The position numbers were made by a program, and so were the translations under genes. From positions 1 to 24,853 of IMG/VR virus record IMGVR_UViG_3300022752_000370: 24,853 nucleotides of DNA; one strand, given 5' to 3'. The notes beneath the pieces were generated by a model. That model was not told where the DNA came from. It saw nothing but the letters and a program-made list of their open reading frames with translations, and ran no database searches. Shown here one piece after another: positions 8,231 to 16,384 of this stretch (position 1 is the first letter of the stretch; every line of letters starts with the position of its first letter). Source of the stretch: a virus.

Positions 8231-9241
8231 TTATAGTGCGCCAACTAGAACTCTACGGTTATCAAGAACAGCAAAGCCAAGCTCTGCCCAGCCATAGAAA
8301 CCAGCTCTCTTCTGACGATGTAGTGTCTCGTCTTCGAAGATTTGGACTTCTTGGCGAACTGGCATAATAAAGCTGTCTCTCTTGCGGAGATCAAGACCCA
8401 CAACAACCTCTGTCTTACCAGTTGGTAGGGCGGCACTGAGAGTGTTGCTGTAGAACAGCTGATACTGCTGACCAACACCGAGTTCATCGAGATCATGTAA
8501 ATTGACGCCGAATACTCTGTTGAGACTGCCATCGGCAGCTGTGTAGATCTCTCTACGAGTAATTTCGTCAACTTGATCAAGACCCCAATTACGAATGTCT
8601 TCCATAGCTTCTGGTGAGACATAAAGGTCTGTTAACAAACCTCTATTGGCACTAGTGCTATTACCACCACCATTACGACGCATAACAGTTTTCATAAGAC
8701 TAACGAGCCTCTTGGTGAACTGACTGGAATTGGCATCGCTATCGTATACTACGATATTGCGATCAACGCCAGCAGCAAGAATGGTGTGCCAACCGTCATC
8801 ATTCATCTTCTTGACGAATGAAGCTTCGAGCACTTCCATAGCACGACCAACAACGTCCCAACGAGCATCACGAGCATATTTTAGGAGATAGTCGATGGAT
8901 GCGCCAACATCATATGTTGGAACCATGACGTAATCGCCTTCAACATGTCTCTCTGGAATATATCCGTGATTAGGAATTGTATACGCAACAAAGTCCTTTT
9001 CAGTTCCAGGAGCAAGGAAATCGAGTGGGAACTCAGGAGTAGCACTTTGAGCTAATTGAATTGGCTCGAAAATGCCGTCAAGAATGTCTCCACTTAGAAC
9101 GCCTCTGCGAAGTGGTAACTCAAGAGCTTTTGCAAATTCAGCATTAGCAGCGATAGCTACCTCTCTGTTTGGCGAACCAGAACGAACAAGAAGATCTGTT
9201 AATTCTGGTGTAGGTTGAAATCTTTCGGTTTTAGCTGACAT
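8231..9241 (-). CDS. Major capsid protein
   Basis: A 336-aa protein that follows portal, protease-scaffold and decoration genes in the order expected of HK97-fold phages. It contains an early helical arm (residues 1-60), then YTIPNHGYIPERHVEGDYVM, and a central segment with LLTDLYVSPEAMEDIRNW, a stretch typical of major capsid proteins. It ends RRVLVGAL. It has a strong ribosome site (GGGAG, 9 nt before ATG), relatively GC-rich codons compared with neighbours and a terminator just downstream, all consistent with very high expression. No N-terminal delta domain is evident; the scaffold function is supplied by the upstream gene. The fold is inferred from family style and gene order. Confidence 0.85.
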   Translation of the reverse strand: MSAKTERFQPTPELTDLLVRSGSPNREVAIAANAEFAKALELPLRRGVLSGDILDGIFEPIQLAQSATPEFPLDFLAPGTEKDFVAYTIPNHGYIPERHVEGDYVMVPTYDVGASIDYLLKYARDARWDVVGRAMEVLEASFVKKMNDDGWHTILAAGVDRNIVVYDSDANSSQFTKRLVSLMKTVMRRNGGGNSTSANRGLLTDLYVSPEAMEDIRNWGLDQVDEITRREIYTAADGSLNRVFGVNLHDLDELGVGQQYQLFYSNTLSAALPTGKTEVVVGLDLRKRDSFIMPVRQEVQIFEDETLHRQKRAGFYGWAELGFAVLDNRRVLVGAL

Positions 9242-9269
9242 GTGTTTATCTCCCTATTTTTAAAAATGA

Positions 9270-9728
9270 TTAAAGGTTAACTGATACTTTGACGTAGCCG
9301 TCGGTATCTTTGGCGCTAAGGAATTGACCAATCTTAACAGCATTTGTACTGCTGGTTCCAATCAAGCCACTAGCACCAACATAAGCATCAGCACCAGCGG
9401 AGGGTGTTGTGCCAGCAACGAGCATGTTTGTTGTTACCTGACCAACACGAAGCACGGTGACCTTGCCACCAACTTGTGTCTCGTCTTTGTGCCAATTAAT
9501 GTGCTGTCTGGTTAGATCAAGGTTAACAACATCATTAAGCAGTAGACCTACTGGCTTGGCGCCAGAAGCTACAGCAGCATAAGCAACAACAGCATTAGCA
9601 TCATCCATAGATACGCCAACACCACTAGTGGCTGTTACGACACTAACAACGCCACCACGTTCGGCTGTTGTATTCATGAAAAAGGAAACGTCAGTTAAAA
9701 GTTCAACACGATCTGGTTTTAGAGCCAT
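9270..9728 (-). CDS. Probable head decoration / capsid cement protein
   Basis: A 152-aa protein directly upstream of the capsid gene, separated by 28 nt. It is rich in Val, Ala, Gly and Thr with beta-strand patterns (GGVVSVVTATSGVGVSMDDA, GGKVTVLRVGQVTTNM, GADAYVGASGLIGTS). It ends DGYVKVSVNL. Small Gly/Val-rich proteins between scaffold and capsid genes are typically head-stabilising decoration proteins, added to the expanded capsid. There is GGAG 8 nt before the ATG. The assignment rests on position, size and composition; a head-tail adaptor is the main alternative. Confidence 0.65.
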   Translation of the reverse strand: MALKPDRVELLTDVSFFMNTTAERGGVVSVVTATSGVGVSMDDANAVVAYAAVASGAKPVGLLLNDVVNLDLTRQHINWHKDETQVGGKVTVLRVGQVTTNMLVAGTTPSAGADAYVGASGLIGTSSTNAVKIGQFLSAKDTDGYVKVSVNL

Positions 9729-9751
9729 TGTAATTCTCCATTAAAAGTGAG

Positions 9752-10501
9752 TTATTTGTTATTCTTTTTGCCTAGTTTGCTACATACGAATTCGACCAAA
9801 GCAGCTCTTGTTGAATCCACTTCGGATTCTGTATCGCCGCCAACACTCAAATTAACAGACTCATCTTCTTCAGCCTGCTCCAAAACCTGGGAATCGGCAT
9901 TATTAGACGAGGCCTTAGGCTTATCTTTCTTCTCTTTGTCTTCTTCTTTATCCTTCTTGTTTAACCAAGGAGGTAATTTACCAGCAAAGAGGGAAGTCAT
10001 AGCCTCAAAAGAATCATCGTCAAGAGACTCAAATTTATCTACTGTAGCAGAAGCGGCTTCGTTATCAAAGCCAACCTCAACGAGAGATGCCATTCTCTTC
10101 ATTTTCTTTTCTTTCTTGGCCATCTCTTCTTCTTTCATTTTGTAACCAGCAATAATTTCATTGGCGGCGTCAAGCTCCGATTTGACCTTAGTCATTTCTT
10201 CGTCTTTAGCCTTCTTGTCTTCTTCCATTTTCTTAGCAGCTTCAGCTAACATTTCTGTTTGAAGCTTTTCAATTTCTTGAGCTAATACTTGTGCAGCTTG
10301 CTCTTTGAGTTGAGCAATTTCACTATCCTTAGCGGCAATGGCCTCGCTAAGTTCAGCTTGAAGCTTTTCGTTTGCTGTCTTGAGTTCTGATACTTGTGTG
10401 CTCATCTCAGAGGCTAGTGTAATAGCCTTTTCTGTAGCTTCAGCACATTCTGTTTTAGCTTCTGTGTTTTCCATTACAACCTCTTCTTTAGCTGCACTCA
10501 T
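9752..10501 (-). CDS. Possible nested scaffold protein from an internal start
   Basis: Inside the protease-scaffold gene, in the same frame, an ATG at residue 282 (MSAAKEEVVMENTEAKTEC) has a perfect-looking GGAG 9 nt upstream. It would yield a separate 249-aa protein made only of the coiled-coil scaffold part, as lambda Nu3 is made from inside gene C. A second ATG 10 codons downstream (MENTEAKTEC) also has AGAGG 5 nt before it. The start sits at the boundary between the protease-like and coiled-coil parts. This is inferred from the sequence; expression has not been shown. Confidence 0.5.
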   Translation of the reverse strand: MSAAKEEVVMENTEAKTECAEATEKAITLASEMSTQVSELKTANEKLQAELSEAIAAKDSEIAQLKEQAAQVLAQEIEKLQTEMLAEAAKKMEEDKKAKDEEMTKVKSELDAANEIIAGYKMKEEEMAKKEKKMKRMASLVEVGFDNEAASATVDKFESLDDDSFEAMTSLFAGKLPPWLNKKDKEEDKEKKDKPKASSNNADSQVLEQAEEDESVNLSVGGDTESEVDSTRAALVEFVCSKLGKKNNK

Positions 10502-11344
10502 AGTTAAAATCTCCGAATTAGTATTGGATTGAAAACTTAATACACCTGAATTGACAATTTCTTCATTTTTTTCTTCAAAATTGTCTATTTTAGTTTCAGT
10601 TTCTGGTTTTATAATCATATTCTTAGAAAAGATTATACTATCAGCATTAGCTGGTTTGTCAACATAACCTTTTCCAGTAAAAGTAATATTTCTTAAAACT
10701 CTACCAATTTTATAGTTTTCGTGTTCACCCAATCCGCCGTATGCTCGTAAATATTTGGTCAAATATGCTGTTTCGTTATTTCTATTAAGAATTTTATATT
10801 CATTGGTTGCTTTATTTAATACGCCGTAATCAAAACCCTTAAAGAAACATTCCATACTGACATATTTGGTACCATCTTCAATTTCTGCTATTAGTTTGTT
10901 AGATCGGTCTCGTAATTCAGGATTACTAAATCCTCTATAAATAACGGAACCAGTAAGAATATGATATTTTTCTGGTAAATTATCTACTGGAGTATTTTCA
11001 TCAATTAAAATACCGTCTTCTGTAATTGGCCAGTTAGAAATAATATGACCTATGATTGTTTCTTCGTTGTGCTCTAAATTAGTAGGCTTATGCTCAGGGG
11101 TATTGCGAGCATTCCAAACTTCTAATTTATCAAATATATCATCATTTTTATTCCATGAAGAAGATACTAAAATTGACTGTACATAGTATAGATCTTCATC
11201 CATAAAAGATGCTGTACTCTTTAAGTACTTAGTATCTTTCTTTGCACCATCATAGGGTTGTGCAACACTAGCGTATGAAATTGAGGCCGAAGCGGATAGG
11301 ATGGGTTCAAGGCCGTCGGCTTTTTCTTGTTCAAATATTTGCAT
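9752..11344 (-). CDS. Prohead protease fused to a scaffold protein
   Basis: A 530-aa protein in two parts. Residues 1-250 resemble a prohead maturation protease: a candidate catalytic His92 (NLEHNEETIIGHI) and a candidate Ser163 in KYVSMECFF, the order used by the phage protease superfamily that includes T4 gp21. From about residue 282 to 420 the protein is a Glu/Lys/Ala-rich coiled coil (LQAELSEAIAAKDSEIAQL), with acidic and Lys-rich stretches to the end, as in scaffold proteins. Fusion of protease and scaffold is known in lambda-type phages. Its ATG has AGG 8 nt upstream. The catalytic residues are proposed from spacing, not verified. A second start inside the gene is listed separately. Confidence 0.75.
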   Translation of the reverse strand: MQIFEQEKADGLEPILSASASISYASVAQPYDGAKKDTKYLKSTASFMDEDLYYVQSILVSSSWNKNDDIFDKLEVWNARNTPEHKPTNLEHNEETIIGHIISNWPITEDGILIDENTPVDNLPEKYHILTGSVIYRGFSNPELRDRSNKLIAEIEDGTKYVSMECFFKGFDYGVLNKATNEYKILNRNNETAYLTKYLRAYGGLGEHENYKIGRVLRNITFTGKGYVDKPANADSIIFSKNMIIKPETETKIDNFEEKNEEIVNSGVLSFQSNTNSEILTMSAAKEEVVMENTEAKTECAEATEKAITLASEMSTQVSELKTANEKLQAELSEAIAAKDSEIAQLKEQAAQVLAQEIEKLQTEMLAEAAKKMEEDKKAKDEEMTKVKSELDAANEIIAGYKMKEEEMAKKEKKMKRMASLVEVGFDNEAASATVDKFESLDDDSFEAMTSLFAGKLPPWLNKKDKEEDKEKKDKPKASSNNADSQVLEQAEEDESVNLSVGGDTESEVDSTRAALVEFVCSKLGKKNNK

Positions 11345-11368
11345 AGTTTTTACCTAGATTATTTTGGC

Positions 11369-13567
11369 TTATTGATTATACACCATATCGTAAAAAGAAG
11401 CCTTTGCTTGTTTTATTTCATCAACATTTAATTCTCTATTAATATCTAAAGAAATTAGTTTTAACCAATTGTAGTAATTATTAATTAATGAAGAATCAAC
11501 TGGCTCATTCATTTTTTTGCTAATTTCGACATCATTAATATTAGCGTATGGAGCTAATTGAAAAAGTATATTTGTTTTAATATCTTCTAATTGTTTGCTT
11601 TCTAAATTAGATAAACTACGTAAATTCTTCTTATTAAAAAACTCTAATAAAATTGGATTAATAATAGCACCAATTTCATCTTGTGCTGCTGTAGCCCATA
11701 GTCTCAAAGAAGCGCCGGTTCTTGGAGTAAATTTCCTGTCTTTTCTTTTTTCGCTATCTTTAGATAATTTGGGTCGGCCTTCTCCTGCTTCCTTGGGCAT
11801 ACCCTCTGACTCTGTATTTTTCCCACCGCCAATCGGCGCTGTTGGCTTAGGTGGAGTTAAAGACATCTTAAGTTCTAATGCTGTTTTTTCTCCAGACTTC
11901 TTTGGGTCCATTTCTAATCCTACTTGACTAGGTGTTGCAATACCTAGTTGCAAAGCAATTTTACGCAACGAATTCTCGAACTGAGGATCATGCCATGGAC
12001 CAGCTTTTTGTACCATTCGTTCAGACACTCTTTCTCTACTTTCACGATTAAGTCTAGACTTTTCAATATCTGGATCAAAACCAAATCTAGTTTGTAGTAG
12101 TTCGTCGCTAATAAGATTCCTATCAGCAAGTTGAATTAATAAAGCCTTTTCGCTATCTTCATTACTCAGATCCATACGATCAAATTCTATTTTAGCAGGA
12201 TACTTGAAGCCCATAGCCTTTTGAACTAGTGCTATTTCTTGTTCCCAAAACTGCACCAATACATCTCGTCCGTATTGTAGTCTTTGTGTTAGGGTTTTTA
12301 AGCTAATAAAGTTATTTGTTGTTCCAGATGCTCCGAATGTTCCGGTGAGTGTTGGAGGAATACCAAGACCCGCATAAACGCTATTAAGGTGAGGGACATA
12401 TTTACCTTCACCTAAAAAGTTATGAACATTTGTATTAGATTCTAATAATTCAATATCCGGACCCCAAATAAGATCCATCGTACCACCACCAACATTATTG
12501 CCTAATATTTGAGCTAGTTTAGAAGCCGCTGCTTTTGTTGGAGCAATTTTGTGCTCTAAGTTTCCAAGTTTAAAAATACGAATATTACTAATTGCCCCGT
12601 CTAGGGCGGCCATATCTGCCAGTTTCAGCTTTTCAATAACCGTAATATCGTCCATAATGGCATAAATCATAGGATATGCCCAAGACTGCCAATCATCTTT
12701 TTTATAATGAAATACGAGAGTCTTGTTGGGATCTAGTGGATATGCCTTCTTAGCTTTAGCTGCTTCTATAATCTGACTTGGTAAACTGGCTACTACATTT
12801 TTCTCCGCATCAGTTTTTGGAGCATTGATAATGCGCCTCAGGCTTGGCGGCAGTTGTAGTTCATAAGTTTTATTAGTGACAAATGAAGAGAGTGCTCCAG
12901 CAGACACTTCTACATAAACAGGATCGATGAAAGTGTATTTCCATGGTATTTCTCTTTTTTCCAACTGAACCTCTGGTATGTCAGACAACTGCATATCTGC
13001 TGCACCAAGAGCTTTGTATAGCTTATCAGTTACTTTGAGACTGATTTTGGCAGTTCTGCGATCAATCACAAGATTACCGCTTTTATAGATGTTATTTAAA
13101 AATCTTTCACTACGATCTTTGCCATTAATTTTCTTAAACCACTGTCTATAAAAACGCTCTATTCTTTTGTTTCTATGTACAAGTCTAATACCCTGACTAG
13201 CAAAGTCTCCCATGAGATCAATGACATTTTTTACTAAACCAACCCTTTGGTAAATGTCTTCTGCACGACGCAGGATGAGCTTGATCTGGTTGGGCGGCGC
13301 CTCATTCGGACGAAAAGTATAATAATCGCTCTTGGTTAATCCTGGCCTTCCCCCTGTTACGCCATCTAGATTAGAAAAGTCTAAACTATAACGTCTTCCG
13401 CCAGCAGCGGTAGCTCTTTCTACTAAAGCAAACTCATCAAGTGACGATGCTGCTGCCTTTAAGGCCAATTGTTTACTATCTAGATCATCACCCCATGTAA
13501 CATATGCGTCTTCTGGGATAATATTAGCGTCTTTAATGACGTCATTTTTTGTTTTTTTATTAGCCAT
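11369..13567 (-). CDS. Portal protein
   Basis: A 732-aa protein between the large terminase and the protease-scaffold, as expected for a portal. Recognisable parts include IYQRVGLVKNVIDLMGDFAS near residue 110, a central region with TFIDPVYVEV, the stretch GIPPTLTGTFGASGTTNNF, and TLTQRLQYGRDVLVQFWEQE around residues 430-450, a common portal core. The C-terminal ~200 residues are Lys/Glu/Pro-rich and probably form an extended crown or internal tail. It is long for a portal (usual 400-600 aa). No strong Shine-Dalgarno is seen; the leader (13568-13622) is very AT-rich. The protein forms the dodecameric DNA entry ring. Confidence 0.8.
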   Translation of the reverse strand: MANKKTKNDVIKDANIIPEDAYVTWGDDLDSKQLALKAAASSLDEFALVERATAAGGRRYSLDFSNLDGVTGGRPGLTKSDYYTFRPNEAPPNQIKLILRRAEDIYQRVGLVKNVIDLMGDFASQGIRLVHRNKRIERFYRQWFKKINGKDRSERFLNNIYKSGNLVIDRRTAKISLKVTDKLYKALGAADMQLSDIPEVQLEKREIPWKYTFIDPVYVEVSAGALSSFVTNKTYELQLPPSLRRIINAPKTDAEKNVVASLPSQIIEAAKAKKAYPLDPNKTLVFHYKKDDWQSWAYPMIYAIMDDITVIEKLKLADMAALDGAISNIRIFKLGNLEHKIAPTKAAASKLAQILGNNVGGGTMDLIWGPDIELLESNTNVHNFLGEGKYVPHLNSVYAGLGIPPTLTGTFGASGTTNNFISLKTLTQRLQYGRDVLVQFWEQEIALVQKAMGFKYPAKIEFDRMDLSNEDSEKALLIQLADRNLISDELLQTRFGFDPDIEKSRLNRESRERVSERMVQKAGPWHDPQFENSLRKIALQLGIATPSQVGLEMDPKKSGEKTALELKMSLTPPKPTAPIGGGKNTESEGMPKEAGEGRPKLSKDSEKRKDRKFTPRTGASLRLWATAAQDEIGAIINPILLEFFNKKNLRSLSNLESKQLEDIKTNILFQLAPYANINDVEISKKMNEPVDSSLINNYYNWLKLISLDINRELNVDEIKQAKASFYDMVYNQ

Positions 13568-13622
13568 ATTTTATAAAATTATTATGATACAAATGTAAAG
13601 CGATTAACCCTACTATACACTT

Positions 13623-15644
13623 TTATTTATAAATTCCCGTATAAATATCGTCGTTTGCCCCGTTAACAAACCATTCCGGGCCTTTATATAGATTGCCCTC
13701 AGTCTTAACTGAAGTACGAGCATCTGCTCCTATGATATCATAATCAACAGGCTTCAAAGCTCTATTCATTTGTCTGGCTAACATATTAGCTATTAATAAT
13801 GCACTATATCGGTCTTTTCTTAATCGACCCTTTTTACCATGTGAAAGTTTGGTTTCTGGAGTGTCCCATCTATCACGAGCATTAGAGCTATTGCTGGTTT
13901 GGGTCATGACAATAGTGGTCAATTCATTTTTTAATTCTTCAATTTCCAAAATACACTCACTGAGACTATCATACAAAGCGCTAGTTAAATCGGTTTCTAA
14001 GATATTTTTATTTTCTTGTTCTAGAGCCAAACCAAGTGTTAAGCTATCAAATTCAGGAAATAATAGAACTTTATCCTCAAAGTCTTTTCTCATACCATGA
14101 TTAGCTTGACTGGTCCATTCTGCTTTAGCAAACTGCACAAGCTCTAGAATATGAAGCCCGGCTTGTCCGTCAGTATCTTTACTCTTGTTGTCATCTATAA
14201 CTGGCCATATTAAGAGTTCTCCAGGATCAGCCTTCATCGGATCATGTAAAGCCTCCTCGATTGCTACTCCGCCACCCTGAGCATCCATACCTATTCTTAT
14301 GGGATTAAAGGTTTTCATTAGATTACGAATCTTACGAGCGCAGAATCCATAAAAATCGTGCTCAGTTGCTAAACCTATTTTTTGTCTCTCTTTAAAATTA
14401 GCACGATTAGTAGTCCAGCAATATACTATACGAGAATGGGTTGGATTAACTTCTAAAATAACGATACTAAAATTATCTTGTTCACTAGCGGGGTCAATTC
14501 CATATACGTATTGTTTATTTGAGTCGCCATGGATTGTTGCAGAAAACTTGACGGGTTTATTATCTATAAGAATATTTGAGTTGGAGACAACGCAATTCTC
14601 AATCAGGCTGCGTCTGAAGAAACCTTCACTATCGCTAACGAAGCAAGCGGCGTATTCCATATTATAGATACCAGTATGAATAGTAGCCTTGGCTCGTGAT
14701 ACCTGTTTATCGTCCATGAAGCCCTTAGGAATTAATTCGTATGGTATTCTAATAATAGAGTAATCTCTCCAGTTAAAATTGGATGGAACCTCTCCTTTAA
14801 ATATTTCTTCTAGTTTTTTAGTATCTCCTTTGCTTTCTATTATAGCTTTATATCGTTTCCAATACTGTGCAAAGTGCTTAAAGGCATAGTCTGCTGTTCC
14901 AGAAATAATAGCTTGGTTGCCCATTTTTGTATTTAATATTTCTAGTTCTTCATTCCATAGTCCGGCCTCTATCATCGCTGCTTTTCTAGCTTCTTCTTTC
15001 ACGTTTTGTATTGGACTAGCAGACACTGCCGCGAAGCCTGAGACTACAGTTTCATAAATATCCGGAGAGATTGATGCAAATTCGTCTGCGATAATAATGT
15101 GTGCTCTTAAACCTCTAATTTTACTTCCGTCACCCATAGGAATAGCAACTGTCCAGCTATCTCCCAGTCTCATAGTGCATCTGTCTACATCTCGTCTTGG
15201 GCCATCGTCACCACTACCAAAAATACTTCTTAATATCGGACTGCTTCGCCAAATAGTTTCCATATATTCAAAGATAATTTTACTCTGACGAAATGCGGCG
15301 CCCACAACAACTATCTTGGTACCTGGATAAAATGTCATTCTTATAATACAGTATAGGGCCAATAAGAAAGACTTGCCCCAACCACGGCTGGCGATATACA
15401 TAGGAAATGGTCTAATCCAGAATTCCTGTAGGATAGCCATCTGAATAGGATGTAATTCAATATTAAAAAGCAACTTGCATGTGGCTCCAATATACTGAGG
15501 ATTGCGCAATAACTTCATCAAGTGCAAATCTGGATGCTCAATATCAAATTCATTTCTATGAATCATAGGATTCTGATCCACAGACAATACTGATAGATCT
15601 CCTAATCCCAGCCACGCATTATCAAAAGCTACACATTTAACCAT
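13623..15644 (-). CDS. terL: Large terminase subunit (packaging ATPase and nuclease)
   Basis: A 673-aa protein. The Walker A loop is at residues 86-92 (SRGWGKS), with the invariant Lys91. The Walker B is at residues 183-188 (IIIADE), with Asp187 and Glu188. The C-terminal nuclease domain has an acidic first strand (YGIDPASEQDNFS, Asp384) and a second acidic motif (RIGMDAQGGG, Asp454). Length is near the top of the family range. Its ATG overlaps the ERCC4-like gene by 8 nt (ATGGTTAA). It cuts concatemeric DNA and pumps it through the portal, working with the small terminase encoded upstream. It ends 55 nt before the portal. Confidence 0.95.
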   Translation of the reverse strand: MVKCVAFDNAWLGLGDLSVLSVDQNPMIHRNEFDIEHPDLHLMKLLRNPQYIGATCKLLFNIELHPIQMAILQEFWIRPFPMYIASRGWGKSFLLALYCIIRMTFYPGTKIVVVGAAFRQSKIIFEYMETIWRSSPILRSIFGSGDDGPRRDVDRCTMRLGDSWTVAIPMGDGSKIRGLRAHIIIADEFASISPDIYETVVSGFAAVSASPIQNVKEEARKAAMIEAGLWNEELEILNTKMGNQAIISGTADYAFKHFAQYWKRYKAIIESKGDTKKLEEIFKGEVPSNFNWRDYSIIRIPYELIPKGFMDDKQVSRAKATIHTGIYNMEYAACFVSDSEGFFRRSLIENCVVSNSNILIDNKPVKFSATIHGDSNKQYVYGIDPASEQDNFSIVILEVNPTHSRIVYCWTTNRANFKERQKIGLATEHDFYGFCARKIRNLMKTFNPIRIGMDAQGGGVAIEEALHDPMKADPGELLIWPVIDDNKSKDTDGQAGLHILELVQFAKAEWTSQANHGMRKDFEDKVLLFPEFDSLTLGLALEQENKNILETDLTSALYDSLSECILEIEELKNELTTIVMTQTSNSSNARDRWDTPETKLSHGKKGRLRKDRYSALLIANMLARQMNRALKPVDYDIIGADARTSVKTEGNLYKGPEWFVNGANDDIYTGIYK

Positions 15645-16116
15645 TATTTTGTTTCACTACTTCTAGATAATGAATTTTTTTAAGAATCATCTCTGCTAAT
15701 TTAGCTGCATTGGTTGCATCTCCACAAAATACAACTTTAATATTATGTAATAGTTCTAGGTCTAAAATATTCTTAATCAAAAATGCTGGACTAATTTTGA
15801 TTTTATCCCACATTTTTTTGGGTACTGTTGACCCTATGGGATAGATTAGTAAATCTTCTAGATCAAATTCTAATAATAAAAACGAGTATTTCATATTACT
15901 CATTCTCATAATAACATCTTTAAATCTGCTTTCGATAATATTGTTAGCAAATTCACTAGCGCTTTTTTTACGCTCAATACATAATAGATGCTCTAGTCCT
16001 TCTATACTGTAATCACCCGTATCTAGCTTACGATTAGCTGTAGTATAGTTATTAAATACCCAAGGTTGTTGTTCTCGGGTGTCTATGATGATGGTAAAGT
16101 TATTTAAATTAGTCAT
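15637..16116 (-). CDS. ERCC4-type (XPF-like) nuclease
   Basis: A 159-aa protein with the ERCC4 nuclease signature: DTREQ at residues 12-16, LDTGDYS at 31-37 and the catalytic IERKK at 47-51. These residues bind divalent metal and cut DNA in the XPF/Mus81 family, usually at branched DNA. Only the nuclease domain is present, with no helix-hairpin-helix pair seen. It overlaps HNH (ATGACTAA) and terL (ATGGTTAA) by 8 nt at each end. Its location in the packaging operon suggests that it resolves branched replication or recombination intermediates before packaging. That role is inference. Confidence 0.85.
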   Translation of the reverse strand: MTNLNNFTIIIDTREQQPWVFNNYTTANRKLDTGDYSIEGLEHLLCIERKKSASEFANNIIESRFKDVIMRMSNMKYSFLLLEFDLEDLLIYPIGSTVPKKMWDKIKISPAFLIKNILDLELLHNIKVVFCGDATNAAKLAEMILKKIHYLEVVKQNNG

Positions 16117-16384
16117 TTGTTTTTTTATCTGCTAATATTTTTAAGAATACTGCTTCGTATATATGTTCTAATCCTTTAATAAGTTTATGATGGGCATAGC
16201 ATAATGTGATACCGTTATTAACATCAAATCTTAAACCAGGAAACTGGGCCCATGTTTTAATATGATGCGCATTTAGTTTTTTCTTTGTACTACACCCAGG
16301 CCATTGACATTGATGTTTATCTCTTTTGTATACGTTAGTTCTCCATTTTTTATATTCTGGATCATCAAAATTGCGTTTAAACAT
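16109..16384 (-). CDS. HNH endonuclease next to terminase
   Basis: A 91-aa protein read from the ATG that overlaps gmd's stop (ATGTTTAA), in preference to an upstream start lying inside gmd. It has the HNH layout: Cys26 and Cys31 (CQWPGC), His40-His41 (NAHHIK), Asn57 (VNNGITL), Cys62 and His65-His66 (CYAHH). The Cys residues look like a structural zinc site. Free-standing HNH proteins beside terminase genes are common, and in HK97-like phages they are needed for efficient packaging cleavage. Here it is more likely to be part of the packaging machinery than an intron-type homing enzyme, since it is translationally coupled on both sides. Confidence 0.9.
   Translation of the reverse strand: MFKRNFDDPEYKKWRTNVYKRDKHQCQWPGCSTKKKLNAHHIKTWAQFPGLRFDVNNGITLCYAHHKLIKGLEHIYEAVFLKILADKKTND

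Noticed and set aside
8245-8622. Minus-strand ORF inside the capsid gene in another frame.
   Set aside because: Shadow of the capsid gene; no ribosome site and no recognisable content.
2136-13631. T4-late-like TATAAATA on the minus strand at 2136-2143 and 13624-13631.
   Set aside because: Both lie before structural genes, but an 8-mer like this is expected about once or more per strand by chance in such AT-rich sequence, and other late genes lack it.
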